Positions 19,829-30,146 of a DNA stretch of 47,712 bases are shown one piece after another. The stretch is from NCBI GenBank assembly GCA_001969505.1, contig LSSK01000182.1, positions 1-47,712 of the forward strand. The letters are read 5' to 3'. The DNA comes from Zancudomyces culisetae (taxonomy: Eukaryota > Kickxellomycota > Harpellomycetes > Harpellales > Legeriomycetaceae). Each line of letters begins with the position of its first letter. Position 1 is the stretch's first letter. The notes beneath the pieces were generated by a model, which saw only the letters and a list, made by a program, of their open reading frames with translations, did not search any database and was not told where the DNA came from. The position numbers were made by a program, and so were the translations under genes.

Positions 19829-22702
19829 TCAGTTTAAAGGTAATGGGAATAATTTTTCAGTAAAAAATGAAGCTATTTTAGAGTACAGGCGAGCATCTTT
19901 TGGGTTTGCTGAGCTAGCCAAATTGCGCAAAAGAATAGTCCGTGTAATATGATCAGGGTTGACAGGAGGGCAGTATAATTCAGAGAGCAAAATACTGTCA
20001 TGCTCGTCAAACGCTGCAGCATTACGTTTCGAATCCAAGGTAGACCTGCTATTCAATGAATCTGGATGGCTGGCCGGCAGTTGACACATTTCATCGGTGC
20101 CAACAAAGTAGTTTTTCTCCTGTGCAAAGTTAAAGCTGCAGATTTTGACAAATTGAAATGCATAGTGAATCCCGTGTGTAGAAACTAAATGCTTCACAAA
20201 TATATTTAAAATTGCAGCACTTTCGATAAAATTCTGCTTGTAAAAACGCACAACTGTACCCAAATCGAACCCCACCACATTCAACAATAAGTCTATGAGT
20301 TTTGACAGAATAAATTGATTCGACTTCAGTAGGTATTGGCGCTGAAGCAAAATGTCTTTGTCGGCAAAGAACTTCAATTCTAAAAAGTTGATTAGAAATA
20401 TTAAATCTGAATCGTCAACTTTATTCTCTGGAATGCCATGGGAAACATGTTGGTTCTGCTCGGAAAAAGATTGTCTTTCATTGTGCATATACTCATTTTG
20501 TATGTTACTACTACTAGCTTCAGCGATTGAATCGGTATTAAGCAATCCGATGCCGGTGTAACGGTCTATCAGCCCGTAGATGTCTTTAGAGTCAATATAC
20601 CCTGAGTTTTTCACACCTGAGTGGTCAAACCCCCCGGTTGAAGTTCTATAAAATTGTTTCAATACTAACACAAGCACATGGAACAATGACTTTATATCTA
20701 CTAAATCTGGCCATAGCCTAATTACTGTGCACATTTGTTCGATATTCTGGTCATTGGCACACCCAAGCAACATGGCGTTAACCACTTCGTTAGTAACCTT
20801 ATCCTGCTTTTCCTCAAGGGAGCCACTAGTATCTTCTGCCGTTGCTTGACCCTCCAACTTCTGACTAAACCCCTTTACAAAGTTTGCTAAATAATGTGCC
20901 CTTACCTCACTGGATCTCAACATCGCCAAGCTAAAAGTAGACAGCTGTGTTGGTTTGGGCTTGGCTATCCGTTTCAAAACCTCAAAATACTGTCGCAAGG
21001 TGTTTGCAAGTTTTGGGTTTTTTTTAAAGCCCGCAATTAGTGTTGAGTATATCTCGCTATTTGGAGAGTATTTAATCTGCCGAATTTTATAAAAATTGTT
21101 ACTATCTCTTGTTCTGGTATTGAAATAATGTTGGTAATTGCTATCCAATCTATACCTTGAATAGCCACCCAATTCAAAAATCTCCTTCCTTGACAACACT
21201 CCCGATTTTTCAAGTAAAACTGAAAATAATTTCATCGCTCCCATGTGGTTTCCGCGGTTTAGCAACCCTGCAATTATGATATTCCATGTCCTTTGTGGTG
21301 GGAAATCATTAATCACTTTTTCCATTTTATACAGCAGCGTCACCACCATGTTTGATCCATCACTTATTTTTGAATAATAACTAATCAGTTTGTTGTAACA
21401 ACGAATAATACTGTTGGTAAATTGATTGTCGTAGTCTAAAAACTCCTCCAATCTTAATACCAAGTGAATTGCCATTTGTATACAGTTACGCTTCTGTAGC
21501 ATACCAACTATTTGGTCTACCGTTTTAAATATCTCGCCTATTTCTTTGGTTATGTATTCTTTATCGGCAAGTGCTTTTTTGCCTCCTAACTTTGCCCGGC
21601 TGATCTTTAATTGAAGAATATCCATGCAGTTATTGGCTGCTTCGTACATTATACCTAAATTGTCATACTCCTCGGGTTGGATAATTCTACCCGATGATCC
21701 ATGTTTTTTGCTATCGAGCATCATCCTCATATCCTTGCCAATGTTCTCGATGTACAACTCGAAGTGTTTAGATGCTAGCTCGAGACTTCTTTCGGCTCTA
21801 CTAGCGACCCCAAACCCAAACCTCTCGTAGCTCATTTTTAGAAAATCCTTACTCACCAACGAACCATCTGAATTGTCAATTATTAGGTTCATGCATAATC
21901 CAACATTATGTGTATGATAGCCCTTATAATACAACTTTTGAGTGGCGTATTTACCATCTGTAAAACAGTAGCCTTCACATTTCAAAACATAATAGGCATA
22001 ACAGCTCCATAGCTTACTTAGATTCCATTCCAAATCTTCTCCTCTGTTTTTTTCAGCATCGTTATCAATGATATTTACCTTTCCCCTTTTGTCTATGGAT
22101 CCTTCTTCAGCAAATAGAGCTTTCAATTCTTCTAGTTTTCCTTTTTGGTTAGCCGCATTATAACCCTCTAGTATCTTTACAATGGCTTTGAATTGTGAAA
22201 AAGTAAGTGTATTTCGATCATTTATACTAAATTCATAAAGGAGGAATTTCCACGGGTTCATCAATTTTTGAGTTTTTTCTTCGGTTCCATCTAATGAGTT
22301 TAGTTGTGCTATATCCGCTTCCGCTTCTGTTGCATCTAGTGATTTAATCGTTCTACTAATCGTGGAATATTTTTTATTGTGACAACGATTCCCTAAGTTT
22401 CTGCTAAATCTACTTTTTTGATCAACGTTCCACAAATTTTGAACTACTCTGATCTCTCGCGCAGAGGCATTTCTCTCTAGTTTTGTTTTATTTAGCTTTG
22501 AATGTTTGTATACTTCTAGTGAGATTGACGTATCTATTCTTTCTAACGTACTTTTTGTTGTGTACGATTTTCTGATTGTGTAAAAATATATACATTCCCT
22601 TGCCATATGCTTTCTGTTTTCCGCAAAATGAGTTGATTTTTCAGCCGAGTTCGCATGTTTATATGTTTTTACAACATCTTTACATCTCAGTCTGCAATTC
22701 AT
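19829..22702 (-). CDS. Large PPR-like helical-repeat protein, probably mitochondrial
   Basis: A 957-residue protein that I cannot assign to a named orthologue. The first 130 residues are rich in Arg, Lys, Ser and Thr with few acidic residues, compatible with a mitochondrial presequence. The middle contains helix-pair segments of the pentatricopeptide type, clearest in RTWNIIIAGLLNRGNHMGAM and in SEIYSTLIAGFKKNPKLANT. Such proteins bind organellar RNA and act in stability, processing or translation of mitochondrial transcripts. The C-terminal third (after about residue 690) is divergent, with a Ser/Asn/Gln-rich insert near 740-790. The start is the first ATG; another Met at residue 33 is a possible alternative. 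It is intronless, with a 1.2 kb region separating it from PRE3 on the opposite strand. The function beyond RNA-binding organelle protein is a guess. Confidence 0.7.
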   Translation of the reverse strand: MNCRLRCKDVVKTYKHANSAEKSTHFAENRKHMARECIYFYTIRKSYTTKSTLERIDTSISLEVYKHSKLNKTKLERNASAREIRVVQNLWNVDQKSRFSRNLGNRCHNKKYSTISRTIKSLDATEAEADIAQLNSLDGTEEKTQKLMNPWKFLLYEFSINDRNTLTFSQFKAIVKILEGYNAANQKGKLEELKALFAEEGSIDKRGKVNIIDNDAEKNRGEDLEWNLSKLWSCYAYYVLKCEGYCFTDGKYATQKLYYKGYHTHNVGLCMNLIIDNSDGSLVSKDFLKMSYERFGFGVASRAERSLELASKHFELYIENIGKDMRMMLDSKKHGSSGRIIQPEEYDNLGIMYEAANNCMDILQLKISRAKLGGKKALADKEYITKEIGEIFKTVDQIVGMLQKRNCIQMAIHLVLRLEEFLDYDNQFTNSIIRCYNKLISYYSKISDGSNMVVTLLYKMEKVINDFPPQRTWNIIIAGLLNRGNHMGAMKLFSVLLEKSGVLSRKEIFELGGYSRYRLDSNYQHYFNTRTRDSNNFYKIRQIKYSPNSEIYSTLIAGFKKNPKLANTLRQYFEVLKRIAKPKPTQLSTFSLAMLRSSEVRAHYLANFVKGFSQKLEGQATAEDTSGSLEEKQDKVTNEVVNAMLLGCANDQNIEQMCTVIRLWPDLVDIKSLFHVLVLVLKQFYRTSTGGFDHSGVKNSGYIDSKDIYGLIDRYTGIGLLNTDSIAEASSSNIQNEYMHNERQSFSEQNQHVSHGIPENKVDDSDLIFLINFLELKFFADKDILLQRQYLLKSNQFILSKLIDLLLNVVGFDLGTVVRFYKQNFIESAAILNIFVKHLVSTHGIHYAFQFVKICSFNFAQEKNYFVGTDEMCQLPASHPDSLNSRSTLDSKRNAAAFDEHDSILLSELYCPPVNPDHITRTILLRNLASSANPKDARLYSKIASFFTEKLFPLPLN

Positions 22703-23917
22703 AGTTAAAGTGCATAATAATACAAGGTAAAGGTATTATTCTTTTCTGTTGGCGCTATACTGTATTTATTTATCCTTTCTGGAGCTTACTCGAGCTGATC
22801 TAGTCTCGTATCTACCTATATTTTTCAATGGAAAAGCTGTAATATGCTTTAGGCGATCACACACTTGTGCTCTATGTATATTGATTTATAACTGTTGATA
22901 TCGTTGTGTGAATTGAAGTTTTCTGCTGATTTGAATAGCCTTTATCTAAATTTGATCTTTTTCTCTGATTATTTCTCTGTTCTTAGCCCAGGGCCATTTT
23001 CTTAAGAAGCCAAAAGACAATATACTGGTAAGACACCAAGACTCTATACCCAATCAACACAAGAAGATTCTTCGAATCGTTAGCAGCTTTTTTTTGATAT
23101 ATATTAAAAAGCGGTATATGAGCAATTTTTTTTTCAACATCAATATTTTGGCAACTTCATCTACCACAAGAACTGTCCACAAGTTATCGATTCCATCAGA
23201 TTTTTTCCCTCAACATTGCCATAAATCTTTTGCTGATACAAAAAAAATTTTTCTCTTGGTTTTGAAATTGCGGCTTTAGATCAAAAAACGAGCAAAGCTT
23301 GAACTACGTTGCTAGGTGAATTGAAAAATACAGCCTTTCAAACTGAACTGCCAACACTTTTCTTGAAAATATTCACAATGCACCAAGTAGATAGTGATGA
23401 ACAAAATATATTCAAAATAGTTTTGACATGAGCTGGTACGTGATTGAAACTCCTTTCTCTAACACGTTAAGTCACAAACACACTTGAACATATGTTCCAA
23501 CATGTTTTCTATGAGCCTCCTATTTCTAGCTTACATGTCTAGCAGGAAAAAATAAATAGCGATCCGCTATCAAATATCCATATAGCATATTTTTGGTCTG
23601 CCCCTAATCTAGCTTTATTGCCGTTTAATTGGGTATTGTTTGGGAGAGGGGGGAAGAACAAAAATTTAAAGACAACAACTGAATACGTAATTCAGTAAAA
23701 CTTTCAATTAAATTAAATTGGCTACCAAAATTGGCGAGTTTGAAAATTTAGCAGTGTAAACAAATATTCAGCTATTCTCCCAAAGCTATTTTAACCACAA
23801 CCCAAAACCTTTTGCTAAAAACAAAATAACAATAACTGAAATACTAGTGGTTTTTTTACTGTTCAACGTACAATCCTTCATAAAAAAACAAACAAAGAAT
23901 CACAAAAAGACATCAAG
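22703..23917. promoter_or_regulatory. Divergent promoter region, PPR-like gene/PRE3
   Basis: 1.2 kb between two divergent starts. I looked for the proteasome control element bound by Rpn4 (GGTGGCAAA, either strand) upstream of PRE3 and did not find it. A purine-rich stretch with a G6 run lies at 23641-23657. No convincing gene is present; the 61-codon frame at 23094-23279 shows no family pattern. Confidence 0.45.
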
Positions 23918-24914
23918 ATGGCCTCGCTGAAACCAGGAGAAGTAAATTTGGGTGTAAGTAATTCTATGTACTCTTCATTCTGTGTATACCATAACATTAC
24001 AGGAACACTCTAATCCAATATATGTGACTAAGTATAACAAATAATAATCAAATACAGACAACAATCATGGCAGTAAAATTCGCAGATGGCGTGGTTATGG
24101 GTGCAGATTCAAGAACAACAACGGGCTCGTATATAGCAAATCGAGTGACGGATAAATTGACCAAAATTCACGACACAATATACTGCTGCAGGTCGGGTAG
24201 TGCAGCTGACACACAGGCGTTAGCGGATATCACGCACCACTACATGCAATTATACTCGGTTACGAATGGCGGAAAACCACCTGTGAAAGCAGCGGCTTCA
24301 TTGTTTAAAGAGCTCTGCTATCAATATAAAGACAGCCTGATGGCAGGAATCATTGTTGCAGGCGTCGATGATGTTGAAGGTCCATCAATCTATAATATTC
24401 CGCTCGGTGGCTCAATACATAAAGAGGAATATGCTATAGGAGGTATACTATACAATCCAAATTTTAAATTCTATATTTTACATAATACATATATTTTATT
24501 GCGTTTTTTTACTTGCGTCAACAGGAGGCTCACCAGAATGAAAGTCATAACATGATAAATTTATGATAATAGGGTCTGGTTCGTCATATATTTATGGGTA
24601 TTGTGATACAATTTACAAGCCAGGAATGACAAAGGAACAATGTATCGAGTTTGTCAAAAATGGTAAGACATATAATCTTGTAGACTCGTTTCTGCACATA
24701 TTGACATTCATGGTCTTGTGGGGGGGTGGGGGTGATATGTTTTATATTTTGCTGTACTCAACCATTTTAAATTGTACCAACAATAGCTGTATCACTCGCA
24801 ATGTCAAGAGATGGATCCTCGGGCGGAGTAATTAGATTGGCAGTTATCACTAAGGATAATGTAGAAAGAATATTTGTTCCTGGTGATAAATTACCAACAT
24901 TTTACCAAGGCTAA
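23918..24914 (+). CDS. PRE3: Proteasome subunit beta-1 (caspase-like)
   Basis: The catalytic beta-1 subunit of the 20S proteasome, cleaving after acidic residues. Inferred exons are 23918-23953, 24058-24442, 24573-24662 and 24787-24914, giving 212 residues. Exon 1 encodes exactly the 12-residue propeptide [12 protein letters not shown], and exon 2 opens with the mature N-terminal threonine (TTIMAV). In mature numbering Thr1, Asp17 and Lys33 form the active site, and Arg45 (CCRSGS) is the residue that gives acidic specificity. Other landmarks are [41 protein letters not shown] restored across intron 2, YIYGYCD, and [11 protein letters not shown] in exon 4. The introns open GTAAGT, GTATAC and GTAAGA. 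The CTG codon in the propeptide sits at a conserved Leu, supporting the standard code. Intron 3 contains a G7TG5 tract. Confidence 0.95.
24720..24732 (+). repeat. G7-T-G5 tract in PRE3 intron 3
   Basis: A guanine-rich run in otherwise AT-rich intron sequence, on the transcribed sense strand of PRE3. It has two G blocks, so an intramolecular quadruplex is possible only by splitting the runs. Confidence 0.85.
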
Positions 24915-25251
24915 ACTATCTGGTCACTATATGCATAAATACACAAAGTCATGAGCATCTAGCGTGATAGTATTATTAGTAGTTGTTCCTATTAAACCGA
25001 CTTTCGACATTTTTACTATTTCTTTTTTTTTGTGTGCATAAAATAGCTGCTATTTTGAAAGAACTAGATAGTGTATTGAATACTGGAGCATGTTTTATAT
25101 AATAAAGGGTAGACAAAACTACCAACTAAAAAAACCATGTGATTGAAAATTGGAGTTGTTGTTCTGCTAAGAATATAAATAGCGCTATTTTCATGTATTT
25201 TTTAAACAAAAAAGAAATGCATTCATCTAAAAGGAAAATAAACGGCGAAGG
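24915..25251. other. Convergent intergenic region
   Basis: 337 AT-rich bases between the converging stop codons of PRE3 and the 86-residue protein gene. No open frame or RNA signature was recognised; it probably contains both transcript ends. Confidence 0.5.
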
Positions 25252-26070
25252 TTATTCTCTGAATTTAGGTGGCTGGAATTTAGGATCGTCCTCCTAGATA
25301 AATTCAATTAAAGGGGTGTATTTTATTAATGTTGTTCAAGGGAGTTATAATGACCAGTTATGTGTAAAAGTAGGCAAAATATATACTGTTTTGTCTATTA
25401 TTACCTTAAATTGCTTGGCCCATAGCATTGAAGGAACCCAGTCGGTTGGATACGAAGTGCGTCTCTAAAAATAAAAATTACAAGGCAAGAAATGTAGTTT
25501 ATGCTCGTACCAAACCAGACTCTCATAATTAAACTTAATTTCGAAAAAAAGAAAAGTGAGGAAAAAGAGATATAAGAAGATAGACCAATGTAGATACAAT
25601 CGTGTTTAGTATTACCTCAATCTGTGCGGATTTGTAAAATAAAAAACCAGTAAGTACTGTTGTACCAAGGCCCACAATCACGGAGTTTCTTTTCCAGGCC
25701 TTTGGCTGGGACCACCAACCACCAGCAGGTGACCTTTTGTAAGATTTAGGTGTATTAGCAAGATTTCAAACCATTCTCGATTCGATACATTATTGATTAC
25801 ATTTATTTATTCTATGAATAGGCATTTGTGCTAAGGTAAAGTGAGAATTTGACTTACCAGACGTTTTTTGGATATGGCTTCATTGGACCTCCTCCCTATT
25901 TAAGACAAAAAGTTTCGTTACTTGGGAGAATCGTTTGGATGTGAAAAATGAAAGTCGGCAGCAATAAATTATAAGTACTTTTTTTTGATAAATGCGTATT
26001 TATCGTCCAGGGTAATTGTACCGATACTAGACATAATGTGTATAGTTATATATAATGTTAGCCTTACCAT
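25252..26070 (-). CDS. Small single-span membrane protein, SPAGGWW..WKRN family, probably mitochondrial
   Basis: An 86-residue protein assembled from five inferred exons: 26070-26068, 25895-25858, 25733-25616, 25464-25405 and 25293-25252. All junctions are GT-AG and in phase. Exon 1 is only the ATG. The protein reads GGGPMKPYPKNVWSPAGGWW, then SQPKAWKRN, a hydrophobic span (SVIVGLGTTVLTGFLFYKSA), the basic turn IERR, and PTDWVPSMLWAKQFKEDDP. I recall the same pattern (YPK.VWSPAGGW....WK.NT, one membrane span, IPS..W.K.F) in small, poorly characterised fungal proteins of probable mitochondrial inner-membrane location. A respiratory accessory subunit is conceivable but I cannot confirm it. The pattern across four splice junctions makes the model credible. 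It is convergent with PRE3. The third-exon acceptor (CAAAAG) is weak. Confidence 0.7.
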
Positions 26071-26513
26071 TTTGCTAAATATAAACGTTTAGTTTTCTTG
26101 ATTTCAGAAATCTCGCTTTAATAAAAAGGTATTTAGTATTAGATGTGTTTTTCGAGAGATTTAGCTGTAATTTATCACCCATTCGGTTTGTTTTGGACTG
26201 ATAATAAAAATTGGTCAAAAATTTTTTGTCAGTTCATAAGTCCAGCCAAAGAAAATTAAAAAAAATGCACCAAGAAACTAAACACAGGCTATTTCAGATT
26301 ATATAGGGGAAAAAATAGAATAGCCGATATACTCTCACTAAGTAGCCTTTTGTCATAGTATCAAACATATCACGGTTCAACATGTGTGATGGATTTGTGC
26401 TGAGATTAATCGATTTATTTTTTATACAAATGGCTATAAGAGAAAACGATAGATAATCAATGTGTAGGCAGTAATACATGAAACATCAGGACTTCTTGCC
26501 AATAAAGATATGT
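26071..26513. other. Intergenic region
   Basis: 443 bases between the start of the 86-residue protein gene and the stop codon of TFA1, both on the minus strand. It is AT-rich, and no gene or specific site was recognised. Confidence 0.5.
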
Positions 26514-28091
26514 TTACTGATAGCAGGAAATCAAAAAAGATATAAAGCCATCCGAATCAAACCCATCAGCATTGGTAGCGTTGAATAAATACTTTTTCAA
26601 CTCGGCATAAAGCTTGGAGTACAAGACCGAATACTGAGTAGGAGATAGACTAAGGAGATAATTGCTGTCAAGAAGTTTTTTGGGGTCTAAGGACAACCCA
26701 TTCGACATATTGTTCACCAGTTGAGTCACAACTAGGCGGAACGGCTTTATGTTTTCGCCACTGTTCAGTTCGTCAGTTTTTTTTTCAGCTGTAGAAGTGT
26801 CTGAAGATTTGGACGAGCTCGGGGAGGCAGCCACAATAAAGCTATCGAATAAACGAACACCATCAGTGCCGGATTTATCGCCAGCGTCATCTGTCGATGC
26901 TGTTGTTATCTCTGTTGTTGCTCCTGTTGTTACAGTTGCGGGTGATTGAAGCGGTGCATCTTTTGGATTAATAGCCCTCGAGAGACTTTCGTAGTATTGG
27001 TATATTCGTTTGATTTCTACATTTGAATCACTTTTTTCATTGTTGCTGTTCTCAGACTTTGCTTTTTTATTTAGCTCCAAAGGAATTAAATATTCAGGAA
27101 CCATCAGCGAGTTAGAAACAGTGCTCCAAACATGCCATGGTGGTAATGCATTTTGCTTGCGCTTCAATTTAATCTTCTCCTCTCGTTTCTGCACTGCTTG
27201 CTCTAAGCTCATATCCTCACCAAATTCAACAATTACATTGTCCTTACCCGAACCTGTACCTGAGCCCTCCAAAGCATCTCTATTGCTATCTTCTCCCTCA
27301 TTCAAGCTGTTAATCATATCCTCAGACGCACGTTGATCGTATCTAAATCGCTGATCTTCAAGCAAAAGATTGTCAGGAGGAACCACCTGATCAAAAGGTG
27401 TATGTGGTGGTAGTATTATGTTATCTGTCAGCTTTAGTACATTTAAAATCGGGGCACACTGATCCATCAGCTTCGATAAAATTTGTTGTGCCTGTGTAGA
27501 TAGTTCAGATTTAGTGTTATCTTCTAGCACCGCACTGCAAAATTCGCATTTAAATAACCCTGTTGCATAGTCCACTAAAGATAAGGCCTGCATTGTCGAA
27601 TACTCTGAACCGCAATTGGGACAGATGTACCCTTGCTTGGATCTCTCTACCTCCATTCTATTTTTTATGCTTTCTTGTAATTTCCACATTCGCCATTTTA
27701 CCACGTCTACAAATAGTTTGTAGTCTAGAAAATAATATGTTCGCGATACCGCTCTCTGTTCAGCCTTCCTTGATTCTAATCTACTCTGACTGCGCAGTAT
27801 TTTCTCCTCCCTTAGCTGTCCGCATATCTTGTGAACTTCTCTGACTGGGATTTGCAGGTATCTTGATATCTCATCTTCTCTGGCCCTGTTTTCGGCATTT
27901 AAAGCAAAATATCCATTAAAATCGAGCAATTAAAAAAATAATAATCATATTCTTACAAGTTTTCAATACCTTTCTTTTACATTCAAGTAGTCCAACACAA
28001 TGATGTACTTGTCTGAATAAAAAACCCTTGCCACTATGGCTACTAATCTTCTAACAATCTTTAGTCCCTCCTCGCCTGTGACCTTTTCCAT
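26514..28091 (-). CDS. TFA1: Transcription initiation factor TFIIE, alpha subunit
   Basis: The large subunit of TFIIE, which with Tfa2 recruits and regulates TFIIH at RNA polymerase II promoters. Two exons are inferred: 28091-27970 and 27885-26514. The 84-base intron opens GTATTG and closes ACAG, giving 497 residues. The join VKER|AREDEISRYLQI restores the winged-helix domain (about residues 10-100) with YSDKYIIVLD before it. A four-cysteine zinc ribbon follows: Cys129, Cys132 (CPNCGSEY), Cys154 and Cys157 (CEFC). The C-terminal half is acidic and rich in Ser and Thr, as in yeast Tfa1, with a conserved PPWHVWSTVSNS motif. A two-codon upstream frame (ATG GGA TAG, 28101-28093) ends one base before the main ATG. 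The size is close to the 482 residues of S. cerevisiae Tfa1. Confidence 0.94.
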
Positions 28092-28739
28092 CCTATCCCA
28101 TACGCTCCTTTCTACTCTTTATGTCTGGATGGGCGGATTTCTTGTCTAATATCTCTCGTGTTGTTGGAAATGCTTGTTCTATTTATGATAATTTTTGCTC
28201 TATACACTTCATGTGAACACTGCCTTTCCAATTAATTGAAAAGTATGTGTTTTGTTTTTCTTGGGGTTTACTATTGAATTGGAAATGGGAGAATTTTCTT
28301 TTTACTCTGAAATACTGTGTTTATATCCAATTTTGTCGAATTTCTAAAATGAAAATTTTGTTGGCTGGGAGCAAATAGCCTATTTCACCATTTGCCTTTA
28401 AACCCCACCCTAACCTCCCCCTCCCCCTCCCCTATTCACGTCGATTCGCCCCTTCCGCAATTTTGCTGACTAAGGCACGAGTTTGGTAGAAGAACGCAAA
28501 AAAAATAATACAAGTTTAGCTCAAAATGTTAGCTCAAAATGTTAGACACTGATCAGTTTCATCTTTTTAGACCCATGCTGAAAACTAAACCACCACTACA
28601 TTTGGATTCAAAATTTATTGCTGATCTTACACGTATATAAAACTAGAGTAAATGTAAGTGTACTTTATTTAATAACATCGTAAAGATCGTTCTTTTATTA
28701 CAAAAGAATATTAAGGTTAAGTAGGCAAGTTTTTTCTTT
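28092..28739. promoter_or_regulatory. TFA1 promoter region
   Basis: 648 bases between the TFA1 start and the ARG8 stop codon. No gene is seen. It holds a strong C-rich tract (listed separately) and a direct duplication of CTCAAAATGTTAG around 28519-28543. Confidence 0.5.
28403..28432 (-). promoter_or_regulatory. G-quadruplex-type tract with CCCCT repeats
   Basis: The plus strand has C blocks of 4, 3, 2, 5, 5 and 4 bases separated by one to three bases. The minus strand therefore carries five G blocks of three or more with very short loops, a strong quadruplex pattern. The same DNA contains CCCCT three times, the stress-response element bound by Msn2/Msn4-type factors. It lies about 310-340 bases upstream of the TFA1 start and downstream of ARG8. 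Confidence 0.6.
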
Positions 28740-30146
28740 TTAAATTACCTCCTTCATGACCTTCTCAAGAATTCCAATTGCTTGATCGATCTCATCTTTT
28801 GTAATAATAAGTGGCGGAACAAATCTAATCGTATTGTTAGATGCTTCAACTAACAACAGTCCGCTATCCATGGCTTTCTTAACTATTTCTGACGTTATTT
28901 TGTTATCTTTAAACTGCACACCTATGATCAGACCTTTACCACGGATATTGATAACTGAAGAGTTAAGATACGGCTTGCATATCTCATTCAATCTAGTAGT
29001 GAGGTATTCGCCTTTAGCCTTAACGTCCTGTAGAAACTCAGGTTTAGATATGGTTTTAAATACATATCTTCCAACACTGCACGCTAGTGGGTTTCCACCA
29101 AATGTGGTCCCATGATCCCCTGGGTTAATCGCCTTACTAATCGCACTGCTTACAATTATCGCGCCAATTGGTACCCCATTAGCCAAGGGTTTTGCACAGG
29201 TAATTATGTCTGGACTCGTTTGTGGTGAGTAGTTTTGATGTCCCCAAAGCTTTCCTGTTCTTCCCAACCCACACTGAATTTCATCATAAATCAAAACGGC
29301 CTTAGACTGGGTACATCTGTTTCTGACCGCCTTCAAAAAGTTCTCCGTTGCAATGTTAATCCCTCCCTCTCCCTGTAATGGTTCTACAATCACCGCACAT
29401 GTTCGATCATCGATAATAGTATTCAACTCGGTTGTATCATTGAATCTGGCCACAGTCACGTTTGGAATCAGTGGCGAATAGCTATTTTGGTATTTTGGAT
29501 TCGGTGTTACTGACAGCGCACCCATGCTTCTCCCATGAAACGCATTAGTGAAACATACAATGTTGCTTTTTAGATCTGCTGGCATTCCGTCATTTCTTTC
29601 TGCCGCAATCAGCTTCCCATACTTTCGAGCAATCTTCAATGCACCCTCGTTGGCCTCCGTTCCTGAGTTAGAGAAAAATACTTTTGGCCCACCTTGCTCA
29701 TCTTTAGCATATATCCCTGATGTTCCCTGTTCATATTGTTGTAAAGTGGTATCTACCATCTCCTTTGCAAGCTCTCCTGCCTCCTTATTATAATATAAAT
29801 TCGACAGGTGGACCACATTTTGAGCCTGTTCATACAATATCTTTGCTACTTCCTTGTTACCATGACCCAATGCAACCACTGCTATTCCTGCCGTAAAATC
29901 AATGTAGCTGTTACCCTCAGTATCATACAATTCTACCCCATTCCCTCTTGTAAATATTCTTTCCGGCTTCTTGTATGTGTTCAGCATATACTTTTCAAAC
30001 TTTTTTACCTCCTCCTTTGTTTTGAACGAATCTGAATAGTTTATTCTCACACTACTTGAAATGCATCGCACGGATCTCGCTAGTCTAAGCTGGTTTGTGC
30101 TAAATAGCATCCGCTTTGTCAAATTATTTGCTACAAACTTTTGCAT
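28740..30146 (-). CDS. ARG8: Acetylornithine aminotransferase
   Basis: A PLP enzyme of arginine synthesis that converts N-acetylglutamate semialdehyde and glutamate to N-acetylornithine and 2-oxoglutarate in the mitochondrial matrix. The 468-residue protein opens with a basic, Ser/Arg-rich presequence (about residues 1-35). Class-III aminotransferase landmarks follow: DFTAGIAVVALGHGN, FFSNSGTEANEGALKIARKY, AFHGRSMGALSVT, EPLQGEGGI, LIYDEIQCGLGRTG, and the PLP lysine in IITCAKPLANG (Lys319). Then come HGTTFGGNPLACSVG and RGKGLIIGVQF. The length fits fungal Arg8, somewhat longer than the 423 residues in S. cerevisiae. The start is the first ATG; the gene is intronless. Upstream lie a TATATAAA box and a 6-of-7 match to the Gcn4 site, consistent with general amino acid control but not proof of it. 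Confidence 0.96.
   Translation of the reverse strand: MQKFVANNLTKRMLFSTNQLRLARSVRCISSSVRINYSDSFKTKEEVKKFEKYMLNTYKKPERIFTRGNGVELYDTEGNSYIDFTAGIAVVALGHGNKEVAKILYEQAQNVVHLSNLYYNKEAGELAKEMVDTTLQQYEQGTSGIYAKDEQGGPKVFFSNSGTEANEGALKIARKYGKLIAAERNDGMPADLKSNIVCFTNAFHGRSMGALSVTPNPKYQNSYSPLIPNVTVARFNDTTELNTIIDDRTCAVIVEPLQGEGGINIATENFLKAVRNRCTQSKAVLIYDEIQCGLGRTGKLWGHQNYSPQTSPDIITCAKPLANGVPIGAIIVSSAISKAINPGDHGTTFGGNPLACSVGRYVFKTISKPEFLQDVKAKGEYLTTRLNEICKPYLNSSVINIRGKGLIIGVQFKDNKITSEIVKKAMDSGLLLVEASNNTIRFVPPLIITKDEIDQAIGILEKVMKEVI

Noticed and set aside
22703-23917. Rpn4 proteasome control element upstream of PRE3
   Set aside because: GGTGGCAAA or its complement was not found in the divergent region.
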